This document shows positions 50,518 through 62,271 of a stretch of 64,000 nt of DNA, in pieces. Source of the stretch: Cyprinodon diabolis (Eukaryota; Chordata; Actinopteri; Cyprinodontiformes; Cyprinodontidae); contig CM060068.1 of the NCBI GenBank assembly GCA_030533445.1, positions 20,551,510 to 20,615,509 on the forward strand, read 5' to 3'. Positions within the stretch are counted from its first letter, which is position 1. The number at the start of each line of letters is the position of its first letter. A program made the position numbers and the translations under genes. The notes under the pieces are model-generated. The model worked only from the letters and a program-made list of their open reading frames with translations, made no database searches and had not been told where the DNA came from.

Positions 50518-51699
50518 AGTTACAGATGTTAAAAGAAATGACTTCCCAAAATTAAACTCTGTGTTCAGAGCCAAAACAGGGCATAACATCATTTAGTGTC
50601 TGTTTAGGGTCCCAAAACCTGAGTCACCGAAAAATATTTTAATTTTCATTCACTGTATATCATAATGTACGTATAATAGGGATCTTACATATTAGATTTC
50701 TTAGGATAGCAGATACTTAAAGTAGTTTAAAGCTGAAATATTTTTTTTTTCTGAAAGATTTTTACAAATTTATAAATTTAACGACTATAAATATATCAAA
50801 CACCATCCTCTTTGTGTGATAGTTGTGTTACATCAGAGTGTAAATCTTTTCATTCAGTAAGTTCTGCTGCTTACATCCTTTGCTATGTAGTTCACAAATG
50901 CTTTCAAATAAATCTTACCAAAGTCTGCTTATGTACTATTTCTTTTTGTTTGTGTGTTTTTGTCTCAAGAGCCAATTAACTTTGCCCTTGCTTCTATACT
51001 GTACAAACAAAGATTAGTCATCGGATTAAAATTCCGTACTCAAGAAATTGAATAAAAAACTAAGACTAAGACAAATAACCTTGTTTCTAAATTTCACTTA
51101 AAATTTCCATGTTCCAAAACTCTGTGCATCAAATTCAAATGAACAAAATATTACAAATGACTGATATAACTGAGTCTAGATTGTTTGCTTTTAAAGTTCA
51201 ATACACAAATAAAGAGCCATGATTTAGGTGTTGCTGTGGTGTCTGATGGATTTAGCTGAATGAAGGTACCCCATATTAATTATTTGTACCCCTCTAATCC
51301 TGCTGCGTCCTCTTATTCTAGAGAATTGGGGTCCACCTTTTCAGCCAGAGATTATGCTTTTAATAGGAGGTTATAGTTTCACACCATTGACTTTTTTCAG
51401 TTAAAAGAAAACAAAATGCAGACATCATACATACAAATTGTATAATATTCTCTAATGCTTTAAAAAAAAACTGAAATCTTTTACTACTTAAGTGGATATT
51501 AACTTTTAAAGATTGTACTGTTGTTTTGAAAATCAAGCAGCTATTCATTCATTCAGTCTCATTCATTCATACACCATAATCTCTGAGAATCTAGAGCAAT
51601 CTGCAAAACAGCAGTCTCCACCACAGCATGAACTGCCTATGGCCTAATCCAGGTCTCACGACAGAAGTGCTCTCTCCATCTCACACCACATCTTTCTCC

Positions 51700-51764
<65 letters not shown>

Positions 51765-52227
51765 ATTCCTCTGCCTCAGCAATGATGGCACCAATACCCT
51801 TACACCAATGGAGCACAGTTGCAGGGTTTATTCATCATTCATATAAACCATTACAGCTGCATCTCTAAGAATAATCCACTGCAGGAAAAACACTGCTTCC
51901 TCTGCTGCTGTGCCTTAGCCCATATACTGCTGCACATGTTCTGCACCATCTGCTCCCAATGAGAAAAAAAGGCAACCCTGCACTTGTGGCTTAGTGTGAG
52001 ACTTAACAATATAATTTAATCCGCCAGAGGTCAGCTCTGTCCTTCCTGGCAATGTTGCAAATGTTTTCACTTTTGGCGGAGGCTGGAAATTTTGTGTTTC
52101 AAAAAAGCTTCTAAATCTTTAAATGTAATTTGTTAAATTTACCACCATAGGTTATTTTAACACTAAAGTCAACTTAGACTGAAATGTTATATATACTGTC
52201 TTGTATCAGATTTGATCTGTTTCTACA
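50518..52227. other. Intergenic; (CT)n microsatellite, no gene seen
   Basis: AT-rich with a (CT)n tract at 51699-51765. The open frame over this tract (51628-51846) is repeat-derived. Confidence 0.55.
51699..51765. repeat. (CT)n microsatellite
   Basis: A long CT dinucleotide run with a few CTTT interruptions. Confidence 0.95.
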
Positions 52228-52556
52228 GAGTCCATCCATCCATCCATCCATCCATTTTCAAACACGCTTAATCCCAAGTGGAGTCGCGTGGGGTGCTGGT
52301 GCCTATCTCCAGCTGGGCGAGAGGCAGGTTACACCCTGGACAGGTCGCCAGTCCACCGCAGGGCAACACAGAGACAAACAACCATTCACACACACGGTCA
52401 CACCTAAGGAGAATTTTAGAGAAACCAATTAACCTAACAGTCATGTTTTTGGACTATGGGAGGAAGCCAGATGACCAGAGAGAACGCACGCATACTTGCG
52501 GCACCTTCTTGCTGCAAGGCAGCAGTGCTACCCACCACGCCACTGAGCAGCCCGTT
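52228..52556 (-). repeat. tRNA-SINE-like copy, near full length
   Basis: On the + strand: CATC array, AATCCCAAGTGGAGTCGCGT, GGTGCCTATCTCCAGCTGG, TACACCCTGGACAGGTCGCC, AGGGCAACACAGAGACAAAC, TTGGACTATGGGAGGAAGCC, and an end TTGCTGCAAGGCAGCAGTGC. On the minus strand the element starts with a tRNA-like head (GGGCTGCTCAGTGGCGTGG..GTAGC, an A-box-like stretch) and ends in (GGAT)n. It is the most complete of the four copies in the window. The internal open frames are repeat-derived. Confidence 0.7.
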
Positions 52557-52937
52557 TCTACAGAGTCATAAAAGTTAAAGCGTCTGTCCCGATGTAAATG
52601 TTTCTCCAACTTGTGTCCATAGAGCCCTATTCAGAACTAGCTTTCAAAGCACACCTTCAAATAGTATCATTACCCCACCCAATTTTTTTTTCATACTAAG
52701 CATCAGACATTAATGTTTTGGTAGGATATTGATTCACTGAACTGGTCATATATATGAAATACAGTATTCAGTTGCATTTCAATAATTTTTATGTTATTTA
52801 AGGATTTGTTATGTCTGTAATTAATTCCAAAATGATAGTTGAATTGCATAGATTATCTAAATATATAGTATTGTCAGGGGTTTTGTTTTGTATACATGTA
52901 TGTGCTCTCAGTAAATGGAAAAATTTGTAGCTGGATC

Positions 52938-52940
<3 letters not shown>

Positions 52941-53022
<82 letters not shown>
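52941..53022. repeat. (AT)41 microsatellite
   Basis: An uninterrupted AT dinucleotide tract of 82 bp, followed by GTATAGAGAGAGAG. Confidence 0.98.
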
Positions 53023-53026
<4 letters not shown>

Positions 53027-53150
53027 AGAGAGAGAGACTAACAGGTCAGAGATTTGAGTAATGGTCTGGGTGGGAACAGGTGTGCAGTGAAAGAACTAGA
53101 AGAAAGCCACTGGAGAGTAACTGGGAAATATAACCAAAAAATACTGTAAA

Positions 53151-53330
53151 CATCCATCCATCCATCCATCCATCCATCCATCCATCCATCCATCCATCCA
53201 TCCATCCATCCATCCATCCATCCATCCATCCATCAATCCATCCATCCATCCATCCATCCATCCACCTATCGCTTTTCTATTCATAATGGGGTCGCAATGG
53301 GTGCTCGTGCCTATCTCAAGCTGTCAGATA
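53151..53330 (-). repeat. Truncated SINE-like copy with long (CATC)n tail
   Basis: A CATC array of about 114 bp (53151-53264, one CATCAATC interruption) is followed by TATCGCTTTTCTATTC, AATGGGGTCGCAATGGGTGC and CGTGCCTATCTCAAGCTG. These are the beginning of the SINE body as seen at 52260. The rest is missing. The three minus-strand Trp-Met-Asp-Gly open frames are microsatellite shadows. Confidence 0.65.
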
Positions 53331-56300
53331 ACTTAAATTAATGACAAAAAAAAAAACTACAGCAAAGAATAACAATGTTGAATAGGAGATAACTAAAATA
53401 AACCAAACAGGAACAGAATGACTAAGAAGTAATTAAAAAAAGATATAACTCTTAACAGTAAAACAGAATAACATAAATCCAAGCCTAACCGAAAACCGAT
53501 GTGCTTATCAAACTGTAATATTATCTATTGTTAAATATTAAAGCTTATGTTTTCTCCTTATGAACTTAAGACAGTTTTCTGTCACTGTGCATTTGGAGTA
53601 TCCCTAATCTAAGAACACCGTGTTATCTTGATATGGCTGGAGCCAAGAAAGTCTTTTCATTTACAAAGAACATATGTATGATATAATGATGTTATGATTT
53701 GACTGGATGTGACCCTGGATATGTATAAAATGTTTCTTTAACTGTTATTCTGAGCCAACATCCTGACAAAGTGAGTCCGACGGTAAGTCCTGTCATTTGA
53801 TCCATGCAACCTATCTGGTCTTAATAAGATTACAATTCCGTTAAATCTGCCATCATTTTATAGTTACCTGTATCTAGATTTTGGAAAGTGTTATTCAAAT
53901 CGCTACTATTGAGTCAGCAATAGGTCATAATATTGTCACATGGAATTAACAAATTGCTTTGAAGTAAGGGAAAAAAAAACTATGATTTTCATTCCTATAT
54001 AGAATCTAAAAATGTTCAGAAATGTAAAACCTCACCTTTTTTATTCAAGTTAACATTAATAAATGTGTTTATAAATCACTAAAAGCTCAGTATATTCCTC
54101 TATGCTGTTGTCTTCTCATTTTGAACAGGCTTATTGGAGCAAATTAAAAGTTTAATGATATACTACTAATTTATTGAGGCGCTGTGGGAAATTTCAAGTT
54201 CCCAGGGACCCCGGGTGGCCTGAGGGCCCCATATAGAAGATAAGTTCTCTGATGCCTTAGGCCAGCTCTGCCTGTGCAATAACAGCTGCACTCTCTCGGC
54301 TCACAGTTACAGTATATTGCCAAGAGCAAACAAGTTTCAAAGTTACCCAACAATGCAAAGCTATCATCATGTATTGCCATTTGCTCTTACACTATCTGTC
54401 CTCTTTCTGCTGATTCATCACAAAGATGGATGTAATCTGTAGTTATAACACCTGGTTTTGTTTATTGGACATGGGGTAATAATACTTGATAATTAAACAT
54501 TTAAAATCGACAAATGTCATAGGGTAGACAAGTTATGTTGAAGAATATCTTCACACAAATTTGAGATATTGTACAGCAAATATACAGCAAATGGCAGCAA
54601 AAGATCATTAGATCAAATTTGACACCAATGATCTCTCATGCATTTAAGGGTAATTAGGGTGTCTGTAAGATCATGTGAGGTAACATCAAAGCCTTTCATC
54701 TTTTCCCTAATGGTAGGAAAGTTTAGCTATGGTCACACTCGTTAGGAGCATGATTTTAATTTGCCAGTGGAAATAATGCTCTGAGGCTATAAGATGAACA
54801 TTATACAAAGAAGATCATTTATTCAGAGTGCAGTTTAATGCCTGATGACATCAGAAGGACATCATAAATAAACGTGTTCCCTCTAAGAAACAATTTAACC
54901 TCATGAATAATTGAAAGATGCCAATTAAGATGTTACGCCAAAGAAGGAAGACATTGTATCAAATGACTTGGGCCTCAGTGCTGGTACTACTTTACAGTAT
55001 CCTTTTCCTTGTTTTGTCTGATAAAGTATTACTAATCTTAAATACTGTAATTGATTTAGCTATTAAAGCAAAAAATAAAAAATGTAACAACATCATAAGG
55101 CTTAGGAGATGCCACCATCTGCGACCTCACACCTGAAATCAGTTGGGAATCACAGGTGATCTAAAACTCACATACTTTAGATTTTTATATTAATGTCACT
55201 AACTTTTTGTAAATTAAAATGTATGTTACATAAAGTTATTTAGCATATTGAAATGTCTCTCTTTAATAGGAAATTGTTAATCTCAGTTGTTATTTTTCCG
55301 GTTAAAACAGGATTTTAAAAATACAAAATACGATTAGCTAATGAGAAGCCAAAGTTAATAAGATTAGCCTACATTTTTCACAGGTTAGTTACCAAGCTGG
55401 TTTAGATATACTCCTAAATGTGATAAATGCTTTATCCGTTCTCTTCTATTTCCAATATATGAAACTATTTTTTCCACATAAGATCATTGTGTAAAATTAT
55501 TAGTATCAGAAGTATATTAAGTCACTGTTGTTGACTTTTAGATACCTTTAAATTTGAAAACATAAGTAGTGGTTAAATAAAAATACATTACAGAGGGGTT
55601 CATACCATTTACTTATATTACATTGCAAAACCAGAGATATTTTATGTTTTATGTAGGGATTTACTATGATATACCACACTATTGTAAGTCATAGTATAAC
55701 TGAGGCGTAGAACAGAAACAATGCAATGCTTTGAAATACTTTCACATGGTTAAAACAGAAAGGTGTGGTCTGCACCATTAACAATATACTGAATAAAATC
55801 CAGGGCAACAAATTCACTTTAGTGGTCACCTCGTTGGCACTTGTTTGGGGCGACAGTGGCGTCGGATGTAGGAGTTTGCCCTGAAATCAAAGGATTGACG
55901 TTGCAAGCCCTGGCTTGTTTGTAGTTTACAAAGGATTGTTAGAAAACTACTTTAAAAAATACTTTGGAATGATTACATATTATTATTAGTTATGAATGAT
56001 TAAATATTAAACTAATAACTTCAGGAATTGTGTGTGTGTATTTCCGGAATCTAACAGGACAAGTGCAGATAAGTCATGATAGTATTATTAGTGACTTTCA
56101 CCAGAGCTGTTTCAGTGCTATGATTAGCAATAAAGCTCGTACACACGTAAAGCACCTTCTCTCCAGTTTCCCAGCATCTTGCGTCAATGAGCGCAGCTCT
56201 GCATTAAACAGATTTCTAGTTTTTATTTTTTTATTTTTCAAAGGGGCTACATCTTAACATGCACCTCATTTTGTGAAATTCAAGTCTATTTTGCATACCC

Positions 56301-56890
56301 TGGAAACTGGAAAAGCAAAAAATAATTTAGGAACTGTAAGCTCAAATTGCATGTACAATATATTATTTGAAAGCTAGCACCCTGTAGTTTCTGAATATAT
56401 TATATGTATATATGAAAATTGGATGAGTGAAACACAGACCAAGCTGCATCAGTTCAAACATGACTCAAAGTTGTTGTTTTTTATTCTCGAAAATGATAGG
56501 TCTTTTATGAACAGCAGTAATAAAGACATGCTTGAGAAAAGGCATGTCTTATTGTATTACATTTGTTCTACATCATGTCAACCATAAATGCAGAAATTTT
56601 AGACTCCTTCACATACTACAGTTCCAGAGCTGTGGGGTTTTGAAATTTTGGTGTCACCAGCGTCTCCAAAACTCTCCAAAGTTGTCAAATTTTGCCAAAT
56701 GCTTTTACTATGCTTTGCTTTACTATTTGACCTATAGAATAACACTGAAGCGTATTGATGGCCACAAAACATTTATGAAGCAAGTATTTTCCACTTTTTT
56801 TCAAAATCAGTGTATATAACAATATGTAGTATTTTTACAACTATAATGACATAAAAATCTATAGAAGACAGTGAAACTGCCGCTTTTAAA
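53331..56890. other. Intergenic; possible SINE head, no gene seen
   Basis: AT-rich sequence without a gene. At about 55848-55915 a GGGCGACAGTGGCGTCGG...GTTGCAAGCCC stretch resembles a decayed tRNA-like SINE head (A-box-like start, weak B box), with low confidence. Confidence 0.4.
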
Positions 56891-56892
56891 GC

Positions 56893-57050
56893 TAAAATAA
56901 GCCCCAGCACCTCGGATCCTGCGGCCGGGCCATGGCGGGTCAGGGCTGCCAGGCAACTGCCAGGAATAAGCCAATAGCCGTCTGGGTATCCACCCCCAAA
57001 CAACGAGCACCACCAGTGCACCGGCGAGCCCAAGCCCAAGATTCTCAAAA
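56893..57050. other. Isolated GC-rich block of unknown origin
   Basis: About 160 bp (CCTCGGATCCTGCGGCCGGG, TATCCACCCCCAAACAACG, GTGCACCGGCGAGCCCAAGC) stand out against AT-rich surroundings. It is open on the minus strand (RILGLGSPVHWWCSLFGG) without a recognised domain. It adjoins the LINE fragment to its right, so it could be part of a LINE or another repeat. Confidence 0.4.
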
Positions 57051-57149
57051 CTCCAACCTGGGTTTTAAGAGGCTAAGGCAGTAGTCAGCCCATAAACAAA
57101 ATCATTAAGCTGTGAAGGGATAAACTAAATGTTCACACTCTGCACAGCA

Positions 57150-57800
57150 CTGCTCAGCTACACAGAGGAGAGAGAAAATAAAACAGATTCTTCAAAATTT
57201 ATAACAGCACTATCTGATAATGATTTGCTAAAGTGCAACCTTCTTTTGGGGGAGGAGAACTCTGTTAAAGTCATTTTGAAGGTTATTAAAAAGTGGTCAC
57301 AGAGTACAGGGTTGTTGTGAGGAAATAATATTATTTCTTTACATTCAATGCCATATGTCAGCACAAGGTCAAAAGTATGAATATCAAAATGTGGGGGACT
57401 ATTTGGATTTTGAACAAAACCAATTGAGTCTAATATACTATAAAAGGCTGCATTTAAGCTATCACCTTTAATGTCAGCATGGAAGGTAAAATCCCTCACT
57501 ATGATGACCTTGTTAGTATTTAACACTAAATCAGAAAGAAACTGTGAAAAACTAATCTAAAAATGCAGAGTAAGGACCTGGTGGACGATACAAAGTACCA
57601 AAAAGAAGAGGCTTTGTTGCCTTGCAATTTGGATGAGGGAAACTAAGGCTTAAATGGTGAAAAGAGTTATAATTATCAACTGACTTTGGAGTAATTAGTA
57701 AGTCAGACTGAAAGATTGTTGCTACTCCTCCTCCTTTCCCAGAATTTATGGTCTAAATTGAAATAACCAGAGAGAGTTTCCACATTTATGCACACATGTT
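57150..57800 (-). pseudogene. LINE (L2/CR1-like) endonuclease fragment
   Basis: On the minus strand an upstream part carries GKGGGVATIFQ and LYRPPGPYS in broken frames. It is followed by LNTNKVIIVRDFTFHADIK, ILDSIGFVQNPNSPPHF, FDLVLTYGIE and LCDHFLITF. The order (YRPPG.YS, VI.GDFN.HVD, LDS.GLVQ..PTH, LDLV.T, SDH) is that of the APE endonuclease domain of L2/CR1-type LINEs. The catalytic G-D-F-N is R-D-F-T and S-D-H is C-D-H here, and the open part stops at 57158, so it is inactive. No reverse transcriptase was found next to it. Confidence 0.75.
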
Positions 57801-58861
57801 TCTGTAAAGCAACATAAATAGATTTGATTATCTCAAATCAAGTCATTAACTACAGTAACAAACTTTTTGAGGAAACATATTGTTAAATATATATTATATA
57901 GTTTTAACTTTTGCCCAATTGAAGTTATTTTTTTTATTTTAATTAGATTATCATTATTCATTGTTTTAGCGTTTTTTTCTAATTAATTTTATTTTGCTCG
58001 TGGACAAGACACTGTCTGGATGAAGTAATGTGTGGGTAACAGTATAGAAGCTGCAGGGAGGTGTGTTAAACTGAAACTCTCCTTCCTGGTCTGCATCCTT
58101 GGCTGTCAGTGTTTTGGACGAGGTTTTACCACAACATTGTAGCATGGTAATAATAGCATCATTACCATAGCATCATTTGTAGGCAAATATCTGACTAAAG
58201 TTGGTTGGAAAAGAATAAATACAATCACCCTTGCATCATTTCTATACTTCAGTTATATGATGTATCTGTATTTATGTTTGACAGAAACTGCCTTGAGAAA
58301 TTGGACTTTACCTTGTTTGACTAAATAGAATAGAGCATGACAGGGATTCATACTGGGTGACCTTTAGGCAATGGTAATTTAGATATTTGTTCATATAAAT
58401 CTTATATGTTCTCCTAAAGCTTTTTCTATATATCTGGATTGGGCTCAGTTAATACTGTAACTTATTTGATGAGCTGCTTGACAAAGATAGAATACAAATA
58501 TATATTTTACTTGAACTTTAAAGCCAATAATTCAAAATATAAGCCCAAGTAGATTAAAGGGAATGATGCTTAAGTAAAGTCCAATTTCTCTACGGCATTG
58601 GCACAGCACACATGAGTGACTGTGAGTATGAATAGCCGGGTTTACAGCTCCCAGGAGGGCAGGCAATAATAAAGTCATTTCCCCTGTTCAAACTAACTGA
58701 CAGTGATGTTGTCATGCATCACAAAAGACAGCCCACACACCATGCACTCGTACAGAAATAGTTCCTATTGCAATGACGACAGCAACTTCTGCATTTCCAT
58801 CCAACAAGCATATGTTCACCCGCCACACTAGTAAAAGGATAGATACACCTTGCTTCTCCTA
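57801..58861. other. Intergenic left of the Gypsy element; no gene seen
   Basis: AT-rich sequence with no recognisable coding or repeat motif. It ends in the target duplication GTGAG at 58862-58866. Confidence 0.5.
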
Positions 58862-58866
58862 GTGAG

Positions 58867-58946
58867 TGTCATGATTGGTTTTATAGCAAACCCACATGCA
58901 GAACACAACGGAGGCTGGGTAAAAGTTTAACAGAGTTTATTAAACA
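58867..58946 (-). repeat. 3' LTR remnant (80 bp, ~631 bp deleted)
   Basis: On the + strand it starts TGTCATGATTGG and matches the 5' LTR for about 78 bp up to TTTATTAAA with one mismatch (ATAGC/ATATC). It then jumps to the last bases (ACA) of the LTR. The missing part holds nearly all of U3 and R, including the promoter. The junction has an AA microhomology. The outer GTGAG duplication is intact, so the loss occurred after, or at, insertion. Confidence 0.88.
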
Positions 58947-58949
58947 GTA

Positions 58950-58960
58950 CCCCCCTCTCA
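58950..58960 (-). other. Polypurine tract
   Basis: On the element strand the pol stop TGA runs straight into GAGAGGGGGG, then TAC and the TG of the 3' LTR at 58946. This is the usual position of the plus-strand primer. Confidence 0.85.
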
Positions 58961-59249
58961 ACGACCGCCTCTTGGCGGTCCCGAGGAACTGGACGGGAGG
59001 GAACTCTCATACTCCACGATCAGGGACGGATCGAGGATGTATGAGCCAGGAACCCAGGTGCGGTCCTCCGGACCGTAGCCCTCCCAGTCGATGAGGTACT
59101 GCCATCCGCGACCTCGCCGACGGGAGTCCACGATCCGGTGAACTGTGTAGGCCGGATGGCCGTCGATGTCCAGGGCGGGTGGAGGGGAGTCGGATGGTGG
59201 GCACAAGGAGCTTGAAATGACAGGTTTAATCTGAGAGACATGAAACGTG
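58958..59249 (-). pseudogene. pol: pol part 3: integrase C-terminus with chromodomain
   Basis: In the frame after the shift the sequence reads [17 protein letters not shown], then a chromodomain: [47 protein letters not shown]. It ends GPPRGGR with TGA at 58958-58960. The aromatic cage positions (Y, W, Y/W) are present. In chromoviruses this domain directs integration to marked chromatin (family knowledge). The stop codon leads directly into the polypurine tract. Confidence 0.92.
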
Positions 59250-60159
59250 GGTGGATACGAAGGGACGGAGGCAGGTGCGGGCGGACAGCAGAGGGATTGA
59301 TTATCTGGGCAATTTTATATGGGCCGATGAACCGGGGTGACAGCTTCTTAGACATGGCTTTGAGGGGAATGTCACGTGTTGACAACCATACCTCTTGGCC
59401 TATGGTATAGTCAGGGGCAGGACGTCTCTTAGAGTCAGCGAAGCGTTTAGTGGAGGCAGATGAGCGGTTGAGGGTGGTGATCGTGTCCTTCCAGATACGC
59501 TGACAACGGCGGATGTGGTGATGGACTGATCTGACTGATATCTCTCTCTCGTCTGCAGGGAAGAGTGGAGGCTGATAACCGATGGAAACCTGGAACGGGG
59601 ATAAACCAGTAGAAGCAGATCTTAAGGAGTTATGGGCATATTCGATCCAGGTCAGAAACTGACTCCAGTCAGTAGGGTTGTTAGATGTCAGGCAGCGGAG
59701 AGTGGACTCTAGTTGTTGATTCATCCTCTCCGTCTGCCCGTTAGACTGTGGGTGATAACCAGAGGTGAGGGAGGACTTACAGTTTAACGCAGAACAGAAA
59801 GCTTTCCAGACCTGTGAGATGAACTGAGGACCGCGGTCAGAGAGGATTTCTTGTGGAATACCATGGAGTTGGAAAACATGCTTCACGAGAAGCTGGGCCG
59901 TCTGGAAAGCCGTGGGAAGTTTCCTGAGGGGAATTAAGTGACAGGCCTTGGAAAAATGGTCGACTATGGTTGAAATGGTGGACATACCCCTGGAAATCGG
60001 GAGACCTGTGAAAAAATCTACGGCGATATGTGACCAAGGACGAGTTGGAACAGGTAGAGGATGCAGCATGCCAGAAGGTGGTTGATGAGAGGTCTTGTTT
60101 CTGGCGCAGATGGGACATGCCAAAACGTACTCCTTAACGTCTTTGTGTAGTGATGGCCA
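59250..60159 (-). pseudogene. pol: pol part 2: integrase core
   Basis: Same frame as part 1 after the TGA. It begins [12 protein letters not shown] and the CPIC of the HHCC zinc domain. The DDE core follows: AVDFFTGLP (first Asp), [27 protein letters not shown] (second Asp), [19 protein letters not shown] (Glu). The GPY/F-type module is seen in [14 protein letters not shown]. Around 59248-59252 a one-base loss in a C-run shifts the frame, and the continuation in the old frame to 59020 is meaningless. The integrase would insert the cDNA into the genome, but in this copy it is cut off from both its upstream partner and its chromodomain. Confidence 0.93.
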
Positions 60160-62184
60160 TCAGAAACGTCTTGTAATGAGGGCAATGGTTCTGCTCACTC
60201 CAGGATGGGCGGAAAATTTAGCTGCATGCATCCACTGGATCAGTCGGGATCTGACGGAAGATGGAACATAAGTTTTATTTGGAGGGCCATTACCTGGGTC
60301 AGGTTCAGAGGCTAGGGCAGAGTTGATGAGATCAGTGATCTCCCAGGAAACGACTCCAACAGTACAGGAGGCAGGAAGAACAGGCTCGGGTGTCTCAGGT
60401 TGATCAGTGGAGTACAGACGAGAGAGAGAATCGGGCTTGACGTTCTTGGAACCAGGTCTGTAAGAAATCATGAGGTTGAAACGGGAAAAGAATAATGACC
60501 ATCTAGAGTGACGTGGGTTGGATCGTTTTGCCGATTGGAGATAAGCCAGGTTTTTGTGGTCTGTCCAAACCAATACTGGATGCTCGGCCCCCTCGAGCCA
60601 GTGTCTCCATTCCTCCAGGGCGAGTTTAATGGCAAGAAGTTCTCGGTCTCCAACATCATAATTTTGCTCCGCTTGTGAGAGTATACGTGAAAAAAAAGCA
60701 CAGGGGTGAGTTTTTTGGTCTGAGTCAGATTGCTGAGACAAAACAGCTCCAACACCGGAGTCAGATGCGTCCACCTCTAAGATAAACTGCTTAGAGGGAT
60801 CTGGCTGGATAAGGATGGGTGCTCTGGAAAACAGGTTTTTTAATTTATCAAAAGCGTTCTGGGCTTCAGGTGTCCATTGAAAGGTCTTCTTCACAGAAGT
60901 CAGAGTTGTGAGAGGTAGAGCTGTTTGACTATAGTTTCTTATGAAGCGTCTGTAAAAGTTTGCAAACCCAAGAAATCTCTGAAGCTGTTTGCGGTTTTCA
61001 GGTGTCGGCCAGTCCAGAACTGCCTTTATCTTGTCTTCGGATGGCTTCACCTGCCCGCCCTCGAGCACAAACCCTAAAAAAGTGACAGATGGTTGGTGAA
61101 ATTCACATTTTTCTGCTTTCACAAAGAGTTTGTTTTCCAAAAGCCTCTGAAGAACTAGACGAACATGTTTCTTGTGGTCTGAGAGGTTTTTGGAGTAGAT
61201 CAAAATATCATCGATGTATACAAAAACGAATACATTCAAAAAATCTCTGAGGACGTCGTTGACTAGAGCTTGGAAGCAAGCAGGAGCGTTTGTGAGACCA
61301 AAAAGCATGACCAAATACTCAAATTGGCCCAAGGGGGTCTTAAAGGCTGTCTTCAATTCGTCTCCTTCTCTTATTCTAAGGAGCTGATATGCGTTTCTCA
61401 AATCGAGTTTAGTGAACACTGTTGCACCCTGAACAGGTTCAAACGCTGATGCCAGTAATGGTAGGGGGTACTTGTTTTTGACGGTTATCTGATTTAAGCC
61501 TCTGTAATCTATACAGGGTCGTATGGAACCATCTTTTTTACCCACAAAAAAGAAACCAGCACCAAGAGGGGATGAAGATGGACGAATAATTCCAGCAGCT
61601 AGAGACTCATTGATATATTTTTCCATGGTCTCGCGTTCAGGTTTGGAGATGTTGTATAGTCTACTGCTGGGAAGGGGGGCTCCTGGTAATAAATCTATGG
61701 CGCAGTCATATGGTCTGTGAGGTGGAAGAGACGTCCCACTGACCTTACTGAAGACTGGTGCCAGATCATGATACTCGGGAGGAACAGAAGTAAGGTCAGG
61801 AGAGTCCATCTCCCCCCTACCTCTAGGGGACTGAATAGCAGGAGCCGCAGAACGAAGGCATGACTCGTGACAGGAAGTGGACCAAGACTCAATGTGGCGT
61901 TCAGCCCAGTTGATATGGGGGTTATGACGTTCCAGCCACTCGAATCCCAGTACCAGAGGGGAGCATGCAGAAGGAAAAACAAAAAACGTTAATGTTTCAC
62001 GATGGTTTCCAGAGATTAAAAGTTCTAGAGGTTGTGTCTGATGAGTGACTTGATGAAGCTTCTTTCCATCAATAGCAGATACTCTGAGAGGCTTAGATAA
62101 AGGGACAGTCTCAATATTTAATCGCTGGACCAAATCTGAATCAATGAGATTTCTTCCACACCCAGAGTCAATGAAAGCCGACAA
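60160..62184 (-). pseudogene. pol: pol part 1: protease, reverse transcriptase, RNase H
   Basis: The frame opens with an aspartic protease active-site block, [13 protein letters not shown] (62180-62140). No ATG is near, so it is expected to be made as part of Gag-Pol. The reverse transcriptase has [35 protein letters not shown], and the catalytic YIDDILIYS at about 61190. RNase H has [15 protein letters not shown], the [20 protein letters not shown] block, [12 protein letters not shown] and KPDSLSRL. The start of the integrase zinc-binding domain ([14 protein letters not shown]) follows. The frame ends at an in-frame TGA (60160-60162) where related elements have a Trp codon (RRF-W). The reverse transcriptase itself looks intact. 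Confidence 0.95.
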
Positions 62185-62271
62185 GGTGAGATTCTGGTTG
62201 GAGAAAAAATAGAGTAGCAGGCAACATCAGATGAGGAGTTTTTTCAGTTTTCAGATGGCCCGTCAGACTCC

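Noticed and set aside
53038..53284. Trp-Met-Asp-Gly and Ser-Ile-His-Pro repeat proteins
   Set aside because: Pure translations of CATC/TGGA arrays. No unique sequence and open in several frames at once.
58867..58946. An 80-bp LTR as the true LTR length
   Set aside because: The other end has a 711-bp unit with promoter, start-site complement and poly(A) signal and the same termini, so the short one is a deletion product.
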